Positions 8,070 to 16,519 of a stretch of DNA of 64,000 nucleotides are shown here, piece after piece. The notes under the pieces are model-generated. The model did no database searches and was not told the origin of the DNA. It saw only the letters and a list, made by a program, of their open reading frames with translations. Within the stretch, counting starts at the first letter, position 1; each line of letters begins with the position of its first letter. A program made the translations under genes and the position numbers. Origin of the DNA: an archaeon (GTDB taxonomy: Archaea; Iainarchaeota; Iainarchaeia; Iainarchaeales; DTGL01); assembly GCA_029258755.1 (NCBI GenBank), contig JAPDKC010000010.1, positions 1 through 64,000 on the forward strand, given 5' to 3'.

Positions 8070-9187
8070 TCTTTTCTCTCAAGCACGCAAAGCAGCTCTA
8101 TGTGCGGTGTTTGCGGGAACATATCGTAAGCTAAAAGCTCGACAACATTATAAAACTTCTTAAAAAAGAAAAGTTCGCGCCTAAAAACAATAGGATTGCA
8201 TACTAAGTAGATTATATTTTTTGGCTTTAATCGAAGTATGTGCTTAAGCGCCTTTTCTAAGCCCGCTCTAGGAGGGTCCAAAATCACAAAATCAAAATCC
8301 AAACTTTCTTTTCTTTTAAGATAGGTATAAACGTCCTGCTGTAAAAGCTTAACATTTGTTATGTCATTTATCTTCAAATTTATCGTGCCATAATCTATTG
8401 CTTCACTATTAATTTCAACCGCTTCAACGCTGGCACAATTTTCCGCAACAAAGCAGGATATTGCTGCACAGCCTGCATAGAGATCAAGCACATTGCCAGA
8501 AACTATTTCTTTTATTTTACGATATATCTGCAGAGCAACATAGCTATTGTTTTGGAAGAATGTGTTTGCTCCTATTCTAAAAACAATATCATCAAAGCGT
8601 TCCTCGATATAAGCTTTATTCCAAAATTGTTTTATAGAACCAAAGCTAGTGTCTGCTTTGCTGGAGTTTATACTCCATACAACAGAATCAAATTCTTGTT
8701 TGAGCTCCTCGGCAACCTTGCAAATTTTTTCATCCTCACTTGCGGTAACAAAATTGATCATATATTGATCTGTGAACTTTGCATGCCTTAAAACAACATA
8801 GCGCAAATATCCTTCATGCTTTATATAGTTGTAATCCTCTATTGCGTGTTTCAAAAAAACATCTCTAAGCACAGGCATTATTTCTGTGACCTTCTTTGAA
8901 TGTAAAAAACATTCCTGCAAATCCACAACATGTTTGTAAGTTCCTTTCTTTCGTAACCCCATTTTGCCAAATGCGCAAACAAGCTCAATCTTGTTGCGAT
9001 AGAAGAATTCTTCTGGAGAAGGCAAAACCTCAAGCTCGCGCTCAAAAAGCTTTTCTAAGTATGATTTTTTCATTTTAAGCTGGTCTTTGTAGCATACGTG
9101 CTGCAGGCTGCAGCCTCCGCATGTGTTGAAGTGTTTGCATGCCGGCTTCCTTTTTTTAACCTCTTCTGGAATTTTGAACGGAAGCAT
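8066..9187 (-). CDS. TrmA/RumA-family RNA (uracil-5-)-methyltransferase
   Basis: The protein methylates C5 of uridine in tRNA or rRNA. The N-terminus holds the iron-sulfur motif CKHFNTCGGCSLQHVCY typical of RlmD/RumA-type enzymes. The SAM domain reads VLDLYAGCAAISCFVA and VEAVEINSEAI, then FVILDPPRAGLEKA and IIYLVCNP, which give the catalytic DPPR and nucleophilic Cys. There is no obvious N-terminal TRAM domain, so the whole is shorter than bacterial RlmD. Archaeal homologues include the Pyrococcus enzymes that make m5U in tRNA (U54) or 23S rRNA; which target applies is not decidable. I start at ATG 9187 rather than the TTG at 9208 because the extra seven residues are hydrophobic and unlike the family start. 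Confidence 0.9.
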   Translation of the reverse strand: MLPFKIPEEVKKRKPACKHFNTCGGCSLQHVCYKDQLKMKKSYLEKLFERELEVLPSPEEFFYRNKIELVCAFGKMGLRKKGTYKHVVDLQECFLHSKKVTEIMPVLRDVFLKHAIEDYNYIKHEGYLRYVVLRHAKFTDQYMINFVTASEDEKICKVAEELKQEFDSVVWSINSSKADTSFGSIKQFWNKAYIEERFDDIVFRIGANTFFQNNSYVALQIYRKIKEIVSGNVLDLYAGCAAISCFVAENCASVEAVEINSEAIDYGTINLKINDITNVKLLQQDVYTYLKRKESLDFDFVILDPPRAGLEKALKHILRLKPKNIIYLVCNPIVFRRELFFFKKFYNVVELLAYDMFPQTPHIELLCVLERKD

Positions 9188-9243
9188 AATGAGTAATAAC
9201 AAAGTCAAAAGTTTAATAAAATTTTTACAGTATAATAAAATCG

Positions 9244-11619
9244 CTATTTTTTATTACTGGCCATTTTTCTATTTGCATCTGTTATAACAAGAATTGTCAG
9301 TGCTAATATGGGAACAGCCCATACAGGAATCTCGCTGACTTGCGTTTTTGGAAAATGCTGCTTAACAAGAATGTAGTAAGTAAGAGAGCATACAACACAC
9401 GAAGAAGTGGTTGGGTGTACTTTTGCAATAATGCCATATACTCCTGGCGTATCGAAAACATAATCCAATTCGTGCATGCTCCCATCACAAGCAATTGGAG
9501 GAGACGTATATTTGACATCACCATTTTTATCCACAATATTTATTATAACTTGCGAAGCATCCCCTGTACATTTAGCAACAACCGCCGTTTTTTCACCAAC
9601 GTTAGTGTCTTTAGCATATAAACTCACTATTCCGCTGATCTGTACGGTGTGTATGGCAACTGGTTCCGACCAATCTGAAACAGCACCGTCAATATCTTTT
9701 GCTCTGCATGTTGCATAGTAAACCTTGTTTGGCTCTGTATAAAGATAATCGTTATAGAATGGCTCCGTAGTTGAAACAATAGTACCGTCGCCAAAATTCC
9801 AATCGTAACCAACAATTGGATCTCCATCAGGATCCGAAGCGTCAACAACTATAAAATCTACGTATAAGGGAGGAACTCCAGCCAAGGGCAAAGCCGAAAT
9901 AATCGGAGGATTAGGCGGTCTATTAGATATCTGCAATATGTTAGTGTCTGATGCCTTTGCACAATCATCATCGGTTACTTCCACAGTTATAGAATAGCTT
10001 GTTTTCTCGGAGAAAATATGCGTTACTTGAGAACAGTCCGAAATGGATGGGTCACAGTAAAATATATTCCCATCTCCGAAATCCCATTTATAGCTGATTA
10101 TTGTACCATCTGGATCGTTTGCATTGGCTCTTAAAACAGTCGGTTCGTTTACGTATGCAACTTCAGGTAAAATTAGGTTAACATCTGGATTTTTGTTTGG
10201 ATTTGTACGCACGAGAAGCTGAGCTGTGCCTGTGAGTCCAAGCTCGTCTTCTGCCTGTAGAGTTATAGTGTAAAGAGTGTCCTTTTCTGTGTAAGGGCCA
10301 CATGTTATTTCGGTAGCTGTGCAATCAACAGATGGATTAGTGCAAGAGATATCATACTCGAAAGTTCCATCGCTGTCGCAATCCCAATGAAGTGCTGCCA
10401 AATCATCATCAGGATCTTGCGTGCCTTCTGCGTTAACCTTAACTTCCAAGGGAACATCACCGACAACAGCCCCGATACTTGGGTTAAAGGGAGGATCTAT
10501 AGGGTTTATAACCGCTTGTGGAGGATCGCCAAATATTACCTTAACCCATGCATAATCTGCTATTTCAGGATTGCCCTTAACCCAAAGCTTATACTTCAAA
10601 AAAACTTCTTTCTCCGGATATGTGGAAGGGAGTGTTAAGGTTAAATCAAAGAAGGTGTATTGTCCATCCCTTCCTACCTCGCCTATCTCAAAGTTAGCAC
10701 CAGGCAAATTATCCCAATCTTCGCCTTCCTCCAAACCAACTACAAAAGTATCACTACTAAGCAGCTGGTATATAATTTGTTTTACCTTATCAGAAACTTG
10801 GCTTGGGTTAGTGTAGGTAAATATCCCCCCCTTAACGCCAGCGTTCAATATTTCTTCCATACACGGTTTCGGGGCTGAATTATTTCCAATTATACCGAAA
10901 AACCAAGCGTCTTTAGCTTTAAGGGCGCTTGCAGCTTCCGAAGTGCCACTACAAAAATGGCCACTTTCATTAGTACAAGGTCCTTCTGGGTCACACACAG
11001 GAGTACAATAATCAGATTCTTCATCGGTTATTACCACTACTGCCTTAACAGTATCGCTTCGCCATCCATAGTTAGCGCTTATTACCTGTTTAGCAAGATG
11101 CGCCCAAGGCTCTATCCAACCAGTACAACCAACCGTATCTAAAGCATTTTTTATTTTGTTAGAACTTCCGGTAAGTCTTATACCACCAACATCATTAGAT
11201 CCATCACAGAAACCAAAATGAGAGAAGAGGTATGGTTTGTCAGTACTTCCCTCAAACACATAAACGCCTGCCTTCATGCACCCATGGCATTCGCTTTCGA
11301 TCTCCTCCATAATCTCTTTTATTCCTTCTTTAGCATCATGAAGCTCTTGGCACATACTTCCGCTAGCATCCAAAATAAAAACTATATCAAGTTTTTTCTT
11401 TATCTCCTCGCTCGTTATATTATTTATAATCTTCCCTTTTAAGTGGTAAGTACCAGGAGCTTTTATAACAAACGCATCAGCTTTTGTATCTGCTTCGTAC
11501 AATGTGCTTTCATCAGGCCCTACTAAAAGCTGAACTGGTTTAGGGGCAGCAAAGACCGCCAAACTCAGGAGCAAAATACTCAAGCTTAGTATGAAACTAT
11601 TGCGAAATTCTCTATACAT
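9244..11619 (-). CDS. Cell-surface vWA-PKD protein with C-terminal membrane anchor
   Basis: A signal peptide (SFILSLSILLLSLAVFAAP) is followed by a von Willebrand A domain with a metal-ion site (VFILDASGSM; later VVVITDEESD) and many cysteines (for example CHGCMKAGVYVF, CTPVCDPEGPC), then several PKD-type repeats (YKWDFGDGNIFYC; YDWNFGDGTIV). The C-terminus is a single hydrophobic helix with a basic tail preceded by SEIPVWAVPIL, which recalls PEF-type archaeosortase sorting signals. vWA and PKD domains bind ligands or partners outside the cell, so adhesion or cell-cell contact is a reasonable role. GGAGGT sits six bases before ATG 11619, so the two extra residues in the track are dropped. It overlaps the upstream surface gene by eight bases, showing one operon. 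Confidence 0.85.
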   Translation of the reverse strand: MYREFRNSFILSLSILLLSLAVFAAPKPVQLLVGPDESTLYEADTKADAFVIKAPGTYHLKGKIINNITSEEIKKKLDIVFILDASGSMCQELHDAKEGIKEIMEEIESECHGCMKAGVYVFEGSTDKPYLFSHFGFCDGSNDVGGIRLTGSSNKIKNALDTVGCTGWIEPWAHLAKQVISANYGWRSDTVKAVVVITDEESDYCTPVCDPEGPCTNESGHFCSGTSEAASALKAKDAWFFGIIGNNSAPKPCMEEILNAGVKGGIFTYTNPSQVSDKVKQIIYQLLSSDTFVVGLEEGEDWDNLPGANFEIGEVGRDGQYTFFDLTLTLPSTYPEKEVFLKYKLWVKGNPEIADYAWVKVIFGDPPQAVINPIDPPFNPSIGAVVGDVPLEVKVNAEGTQDPDDDLAALHWDCDSDGTFEYDISCTNPSVDCTATEITCGPYTEKDTLYTITLQAEDELGLTGTAQLLVRTNPNKNPDVNLILPEVAYVNEPTVLRANANDPDGTIISYKWDFGDGNIFYCDPSISDCSQVTHIFSEKTSYSITVEVTDDDCAKASDTNILQISNRPPNPPIISALPLAGVPPLYVDFIVVDASDPDGDPIVGYDWNFGDGTIVSTTEPFYNDYLYTEPNKVYYATCRAKDIDGAVSDWSEPVAIHTVQISGIVSLYAKDTNVGEKTAVVAKCTGDASQVIINIVDKNGDVKYTSPPIACDGSMHELDYVFDTPGVYGIIAKVHPTTSSCVVCSLTYYILVKQHFPKTQVSEIPVWAVPILALTILVITDANRKMASNKK

Positions 11620-12994
11620 ATCCATACCTCCTGCGATGCCACATCATATAAAGACCTATAAACATTATCGCCAGCGAGCAACATAAAGCTATAAAATAAC
11701 CTATGTGCGGGCTTTCAACTTTTTGATAATTTTCTGGAAACTTATCTAAAGGAACTACTGTAATTTTAACAAAAACTTCCTCAAAGCCAGATTTTTTAAT
11801 ATGTGCTAAATAAACCCCTGGCCGCATGGGATCTATTTTAGCAACCCCTCCAGCATCTGTTACATATTCTTTATCTCCAATAACAACGCTTGCACCCTCC
11901 ACAGGTCCATCAGCTGTTTGCACAATGATTGAAAACGAGCTACCGGGATAAAGACTATTGGGATAGGATACAAGGAGGTTGTTCTCTTTGGAAGATTTTT
12001 CAACGAAAATTTCTGAGCGGTAAGTTTCATAACCCTGCTTAGTAAAAATCACTGGAACTTTGCCAAGGGAAGATGCGCTTGTAAAAACCCTTCCGCTCTT
12101 ATCTGTGATAAATTTTTTCTCTCCGACCAAAACTTCCACGCCACTTACAGGAACACCGCTTACAGAATCTTTAACGGTTATCTCAAAGAGCTTATTCTGA
12201 GCAACCTTGCTTGGCATTATGACGGAAAACTTTCGCGGCTTTTCTACTTTTATTGTGATGCTTGTACTAACAAAACCCATCTTCTCCGCGATAAGCTCGA
12301 ATGTTCCCTCTGTAGGCAAGGTTAAAGACGCTCTGCCTTCAGAATCGGTTAAAACTTCATGTTCGTCAACTTTTATTTTTACGTTAGCCAAAGGAGCTGA
12401 ATTATCATAAGCTTTAACTATGAAGGGGGTGCCAGTTACAATAATATCGGGAAGTTCTATATTTATGTGCTTCCCCGCTTTAAAAACGCTTTTTATATAG
12501 GGCCAAGAGCCATAATGTATCTCAAACTCTGGAGATTGCGTAGAATAGATTGCGCAATTCTTATCATAAAGCGCTAACATAAATTCCTTTTCAGAATCTT
12601 TAATAAGAACACTACTAACTTCTGGGCTGCATATCTGATAGTTATTAAAATTTCTGGTTACGGTAAGTTTTGCTGGCCTTCTTAATAAAATCTTATCATC
12701 TGTAAATGGAGTTGAAATTATATAATAACCAGGGGTCTCAGCAGTAAATGAAAAAATTCCTTGTGAATCGGTTACGCCAGAAACAACAAAATTCTCCGGA
12801 CCAGATACCTTTATGCTTATATCCTCCCTTGGTACACCAGCACACGCAACCAGAACTTTTACTAAAAAGGAATACTCTTTAGTGGTGATATTTGCATGGA
12901 GCTCACAACCAGAATATTTATCATATGCAGGGACTTGTGTGAAGAAAAGCATGGCAAAAACAAATACTAAAGATAGCTTAATTGCTCTTTCCAT
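11612..12994 (-). CDS. Surface protein with repeated carboxypeptidase-regulatory-like domains and C-terminal anchor
   Basis: An N-terminal signal peptide (IKLSLVFVFAMLFFTQVPA) leads into four or so Ig-like beta-sandwich repeats of the carboxypeptidase-regulatory type. Each has a core like VLTDSEGRASLTLPTEG or YVTDAGGVAKIDPMRPG and ends in FV(S/K)ITIKV-like strands. A last hydrophobic helix (FIALCCSLAIMFIGLYMMW) with an RRR tail anchors it, leaving the repeats outside. It is the first gene of a two-gene operon with the vWA-PKD protein, so the pair likely forms one surface structure or stalk. GAGGTTGAG lies before the ATG. The 247-base upstream gap holds its promoter (TTTTAAAATAA-like) and nothing else recognisable. 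Ligand unknown. Confidence 0.82.
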   Translation of the reverse strand: MERAIKLSLVFVFAMLFFTQVPAYDKYSGCELHANITTKEYSFLVKVLVACAGVPREDISIKVSGPENFVVSGVTDSQGIFSFTAETPGYYIISTPFTDDKILLRRPAKLTVTRNFNNYQICSPEVSSVLIKDSEKEFMLALYDKNCAIYSTQSPEFEIHYGSWPYIKSVFKAGKHINIELPDIIVTGTPFIVKAYDNSAPLANVKIKVDEHEVLTDSEGRASLTLPTEGTFELIAEKMGFVSTSITIKVEKPRKFSVIMPSKVAQNKLFEITVKDSVSGVPVSGVEVLVGEKKFITDKSGRVFTSASSLGKVPVIFTKQGYETYRSEIFVEKSSKENNLLVSYPNSLYPGSSFSIIVQTADGPVEGASVVIGDKEYVTDAGGVAKIDPMRPGVYLAHIKKSGFEEVFVKITVVPLDKFPENYQKVESPHIGYFIALCCSLAIMFIGLYMMWHRRRYGYV

Positions 12995-13241
12995 TTAACT
13001 CAACCTCTTTCATATTTTTACGCTTTTTTATTTTAAAAGCTTTTTGATTTCCCGGTCTGTTCTAAATTTTGCTAGCAATAAAATTGAAAAATAACAGCGG
13101 ACCTCTTTTCTAAAAAGAAGACATTTTTCTCGTGCAAAGAACAAAAATCATTCTTTTGGTTTGTTTTGCTGATTTTCCAAAAATTTAGCAGAACCGAAAG
13201 CAAAATTATGTTAATAAGTTTTATTATGATATTATTTTGCT

Positions 13242-13478
13242 ATGGAACAAAAAAGTGCAAAAGAAGGAAAGTGGAAACTGGGCTTTTTGGGTTTTTTAGG
13301 ATTCTTAGGATTTCAAGCATTTAGATCGCATGAGCCCTGGCAACTCTTCCTATTTTGCCTATTTGGCCTTTTTGGATATTTTAGGTACTTTAACGAAAAG
13401 CTAAAATATTTGTGGTTGCTCGGCATAATAGGTCTGATTGTAGCTATTCTTGGGGTTTTAGGCATAATCAAAGTATAA
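13242..13478 (+). CDS. Small membrane protein (DUF3796-like)
   Basis: This 78-aa protein has a short charged N-terminus, then GFLGFLGFLGFQAF, a phenylalanine-rich helix (LFLFCLFGLFGYFRYF) and a final helix (LWLLGIIGLIVAILGVLGI). The GFLGFLG repeat and FLFGLFGYF pattern recall DUF3796, seen in bacteria and some archaea, whose function is unknown. No ribosome-binding site is visible; a TATA-like TTATTATGATATT lies upstream and transcription may be nearly leaderless. It stands alone between the surface operon promoter and tRNA-Arg. Real coding is supported by the family-like pattern and a charge-balanced sequence. Confidence 0.65.
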   Translation: MEQKSAKEGKWKLGFLGFLGFLGFQAFRSHEPWQLFLFCLFGLFGYFRYFNEKLKYLWLLGIIGLIVAILGVLGIIKV

Positions 13479-13560
13479 ATCCTTTTCGAAAAATTCTGCA
13501 AATAAAACCGAGTATTGCAATTGCACATTTAAATGTTTTTCTTTCTCCAAATTTTTTAAT

Positions 13561-13655
13561 GGGCCCGTAGCTCAGCTGGACAGAGCACCGGCCTCCTAAG
13601 GCTCGAACGAGCCGGAAGAAGCCGGGTGTCGCGGGTTCGAATCCCGTCGGGTCCG
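13561..13655 (+). tRNA. tRNA-Arg (CCU) with a 21-nt intron
   Basis: Acceptor GGGCCCG pairs with CGGGTCC, the D-arm is GCTC/GAGC, and the T-arm is GCGGG-TTCGAAT-CCCGT. The anticodon stem CCGGC/GCCGG encloses CT-CCT-AA plus about 21 extra bases (13599-13619) at the canonical 37/38 position. The intron forms GGCTC-GAAC-GAGCC, a three-pair central helix TCC/GGA and bulges TAA and GAA, that is, a bulge-helix-bulge splicing motif. CCA is not encoded; the discriminator is G. A TATA-like CATTTAAATG lies about 30 bases upstream. Confidence 0.93.
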
Positions 13656-13672
13656 TACCTTAAGGTTCGGAT

Positions 13673-14791
13673 TTAAAAAAATATGTAAAGCAAAGAAGCA
13701 ATACTTGCAAAGATGAAGCTTGCTGGCAAGTTGTATAGGTAAAGCATAAAAGCGAAGAATAACGCTCGCGCAGCTTGCACAATGATCTCTCTGAAAACGA
13801 TAAATTCCACGATGCTTCTTGCGTTTGCCCTATCATAGCATGCAGCATCCAAAGGAATCGAAACTGCTGACCTTGCAGCACCATAAAGGGAATCTATAAA
13901 AAATAGCTGCAATATATCTCTTACAAAAATCTTTGGAAGCCAGGTTATTGCACTTGCTACACTTCCCACTTTTAGAACAAGTTTGCGGTTTATATCGGAA
14001 AATCTCGCTATCAAAAGGGTTGCAATTAGGGAAAAAACCAAAGACAAAGAAACAATAAACCCAAGCACCGCGAAATTTTTCAGTACAAAAATGAATATGA
14101 ACATGGGCCATATGACAAATGCCACAGCTCCTTCTATGCCAAGTCCTATAAAGGCAACATATTCGCCAGCTTTTTGGTCAGAAAATATCTGCCTTATAGA
14201 AAAATTAAGTGGTTCATGCACATCTTTGGAAAGGAAGAGAGGTACTACTGAGAGAACAAGCAGTAGCGAAACAAAAGCGAAAAGAAAAGAAAATCCGAAG
14301 AACACTAGCATTAAACCTCCTACAAGTGGGCCAGCAACATTAAATATGAAGCTTATTATGTTTGCTAATCCTATCTCTTCACCTCTATATTTTTTGTCGC
14401 TAAATTTTGCGAAATCAGAGTGATAGCCAACCCAAAACAAAGAACTGCTTATGCCAGAAAGCGTGGCTAAAAACATTGGGTGCAAGGAAAGAAACTCAAG
14501 AGAGTAAAGGAGCACGTAAAAAGGCACTATGAACAGCGTACTAAAGAATATCGCATGCTTAAATCCAAATTTGGAAGAAATCCTTGCCGCTGGAATAGCG
14601 AAAAGGGCATGTGTCGCACTTAGGACTGTATAAAAAATAAACACATCTTGGAGCGTATAGTTAAGTTCCAGGAGATATATAGGGACAAATATATTTATCA
14701 TTGCCAAAGCAAATGATCTTATGGCTACTGTAGCATAAAGCTCATCAAGTTCTCTGTTTTTTAGGAAGTGGAGTACACTAACCCTGTGCAT
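13673..14791 (-). CDS. Major facilitator superfamily transporter
   Basis: A 372-aa, about 11- or 12-helix membrane protein. MFS features are the paired six-helix halves, the loop PAARISSKFGFKHAIFFST (a degenerate motif A after helix 2), and the mirrored IARFSDINRKLVLKVGSV in the second half. FWVGYHSDFAKFSDKKYRGEEIG resembles the helix 4-5 region of archaeal MFS exporters that are often near surface or lipid genes. Substrate cannot be read. The 3' end lies 18 bases from tRNA-Arg on the other strand. Upstream of ATG 14791 there is a TTTATTAAA-type box but no ribosome-binding site. Confidence 0.8.
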   Translation of the reverse strand: MHRVSVLHFLKNRELDELYATVAIRSFALAMINIFVPIYLLELNYTLQDVFIFYTVLSATHALFAIPAARISSKFGFKHAIFFSTLFIVPFYVLLYSLEFLSLHPMFLATLSGISSSLFWVGYHSDFAKFSDKKYRGEEIGLANIISFIFNVAGPLVGGLMLVFFGFSFLFAFVSLLLVLSVVPLFLSKDVHEPLNFSIRQIFSDQKAGEYVAFIGLGIEGAVAFVIWPMFIFIFVLKNFAVLGFIVSLSLVFSLIATLLIARFSDINRKLVLKVGSVASAITWLPKIFVRDILQLFFIDSLYGAARSAVSIPLDAACYDRANARSIVEFIVFREIIVQAARALFFAFMLYLYNLPASFIFASIASLLYIFF

Positions 14792-14849
14792 AATTTAATA
14801 GTTTATTTAGAAGATTTTGTTTAATAAAATTTTACTTCTAGGTTAAAAG

Positions 14850-14862
14850 AAAAATTTAAATC
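14850..14862 (+). promoter_or_regulatory. TATA-type promoter of the leaderless GGDEF gene
   Basis: AAAATTTAAATC is centred about 28 bases before ATG 14884, with no GGTG between. This spacing predicts that transcription begins at or beside the start codon. The adjacent regulator gene shows the same layout (ATTTTAAAG about 28 bases before ATG 15802). Confidence 0.55.
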
Positions 14863-14883
14863 TATGCAAGCTTTTATTTTTAA

Positions 14884-15729
14884 ATGGCTAAAAAAAGTGT
14901 CCGCAAAAGAACAGTGAGATACAGGCCAGGTCAAAAATCAAAGGCACTAAGCACAATATCCGCAACGTATCATCTATTAGAAAGATATCCAGAGGTGTAT
15001 GAGCAGCTTCACCAACGGCTTCTAAGAACCATAGTAAGGCTATCGGAAAAAAGAGCTAAAAAAGGCCTTACCCCTAAAGAGAGGCAGGAACTTGCCAACG
15101 CCATAATGAGCATGCGAAACCTTCCGAAAAAAGGATTAAGAACAATCGCTGGAAGAGCCAAGCATATAAGCCGCAGGGCAATGTATGATACAAGATTTGG
15201 AGCATTTCTTACAGATGCATATTTTAAGGAACGGTTACGCATAGAGGGAAAAAAGCATAGGAAGAGTGCAATAGCATTTATCGATATCGATCGCCTGAAA
15301 CAGATAAATGATTCTTATGGTCACAGGGCAGGGGACATAGTAATAAAAAACATAGGAGAAGCTCTAAAAGAAGCTGTTGGTGAACTAGGTTTAGTAGGCA
15401 GACATGGCGGGGAAGAAGTACTCGTATGGGCTCCAACAAGCCCTGAAAAGCTCGCAGAAGTTCTTAGAAATGCAATAAGGATAATGCAGGACCGAATCCA
15501 ATCTGATATGCGAAAAGCTGGAATAAAATTTACACAAAAAGCAACGTTTAGCGCTGGAATTGTACCCGTGTCAGGTGAAGAAATAAGAAAGAATTTTAAG
15601 GAAGCTTACGCTAAAGCCCTAAACGCTGCTGATGAGCTGCTATATCGATCAAAAAAAGCCGGAAGGAACGCATTTACTTTCGTAAAAAGAGGAAAGCCCA
15701 TTACAAAGCGTTTACTTAAGGGGGAATAA
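14884..15729 (+). CDS. Soluble GGDEF-domain protein (putative diguanylate cyclase)
   Basis: Residues 100-270 form a GGDEF domain. FIDIDRLKQINDSYGHRAGD (about 132-151) is the metal- and GTP-binding block, and GRHGGEEVLV (172-181) carries the signature as GGEEV, with the metal-binding acid kept. FSAGIV follows as in active enzymes, which join two GTP into cyclic di-GMP. The RxxD inhibitory site before the signature is absent. The first 100 residues are basic and helical, with no membrane segment and no known sensor. No EAL or HD-GYP partner is in the window. GGDEF proteins are rare in archaea, so transfer from bacteria is possible, although codon use looks like that of the neighbours. A COG1709-type HTH gene follows 72 bases later on the same strand. 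Confidence 0.87.
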   Translation: MAKKSVRKRTVRYRPGQKSKALSTISATYHLLERYPEVYEQLHQRLLRTIVRLSEKRAKKGLTPKERQELANAIMSMRNLPKKGLRTIAGRAKHISRRAMYDTRFGAFLTDAYFKERLRIEGKKHRKSAIAFIDIDRLKQINDSYGHRAGDIVIKNIGEALKEAVGELGLVGRHGGEEVLVWAPTSPEKLAEVLRNAIRIMQDRIQSDMRKAGIKFTQKATFSAGIVPVSGEEIRKNFKEAYAKALNAADELLYRSKKAGRNAFTFVKRGKPITKRLLKGE

Positions 15730-15801
15730 TTCGTCAAATAAACTTTTAAAAAATGACGATTGACGAAACAATTTTAAAGCTTGTCTGGCTCTAATTCTTA
15801 C

Positions 15802-16512
15802 ATGGAAAAGCTTGCAGTAACAATAGCCGGAGAGATAACTCTGAGCAAGGACCCTGGCGGAAGTATGAAAAAATGGCGTGAAATATTTGGTATAAGCCAA
15901 ATCGAGCTAGCTGAGCATCTAAGGGTAAGCCCTTCAACCATAAGCGATTACGAAGGCGGAAGGCGCAAAAGCCCAGGTATTGGCGTAATAAGCCGATTTG
16001 TAAATGCGCTTATCGAAATAGATATGAAGCGTGGTGGAAAGATAGTAAAACAATTGATGAAGGATTTTGAGCCAAGTGAGGAAGCATTTGATGTGCATGA
16101 ATTTTATGGTGCTGTAAAAGCCACCGAGTTTGCTAAGCGCATAAATGCTGTTTGTGTTGCAAACCATGCCAAACTCAAAGAAACGCTGATATACGGCTAT
16201 ACTATAATAGATTCTTTTAAGGTCATAGTTGAGGTTCCTGTACATGAATATATGCATCTTTATGGAAGAACTCCTGAAAGAGCTTTAATCTTCCAAAAGG
16301 TTGTGAGCGGTCGCTCCCCCATGATCGCTGTAAAGATTGGGCGTTTCAGTACTGATATGAAACCAGCTGTAGTGGTACTTCATGGCCCAAAAGATCCGAA
16401 AAAGGTTGATGAAATAGCTATAAAGATAGCGGAAAGCGAGCACATCCCTCTGCTTGTATGCAATACACCAGTCTACGAAATAAAACAAGCTCTAAAAGAA
16501 TTCGAGGTTTAG
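15802..16512 (+). CDS. XRE-type HTH transcriptional regulator (COG1709-like)
   Basis: An N-terminal helix-turn-helix (WREIFGISQIELAEHLRVSPSTISDYEGGRRKSPG, about residues 28-65) matches the archaeal COG1709 group, preceded by the usual AGEITLSKDPG segment. The C-terminal 150 residues form an alpha/beta domain (YGYTIIDSFKVIVEVPV, MKPAVVVLHGPKDP, IPLLVCNTPVYEI) likely to bind a small ligand; none is known. The start is taken as ATG 15802 because TTTTAAA lies 28 bases before it, fitting leaderless transcription; the track uses TTG 15781. It follows the GGDEF gene, so a nucleotide signal acting through this regulator is an attractive but untested idea. Confidence 0.82.
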   Translation: MEKLAVTIAGEITLSKDPGGSMKKWREIFGISQIELAEHLRVSPSTISDYEGGRRKSPGIGVISRFVNALIEIDMKRGGKIVKQLMKDFEPSEEAFDVHEFYGAVKATEFAKRINAVCVANHAKLKETLIYGYTIIDSFKVIVEVPVHEYMHLYGRTPERALIFQKVVSGRSPMIAVKIGRFSTDMKPAVVVLHGPKDPKKVDEIAIKIAESEHIPLLVCNTPVYEIKQALKEFEV

Positions 16513-16519
16513 CTTAACA

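Noticed and set aside
12995-13241. 247-base gap as a possible RNA gene
   Set aside because: I found promoter-like AT-rich boxes and a weak 6-bp inverted repeat but no convincing C/D or H/ACA boxes or stable fold.
13281-13330. GFLGFLGFLGF repeat as a DNA repeat or CRISPR-like element
   Set aside because: It is a short coding repeat in a membrane helix with imperfect DNA units. No CRISPR array or cas gene was seen in the window.
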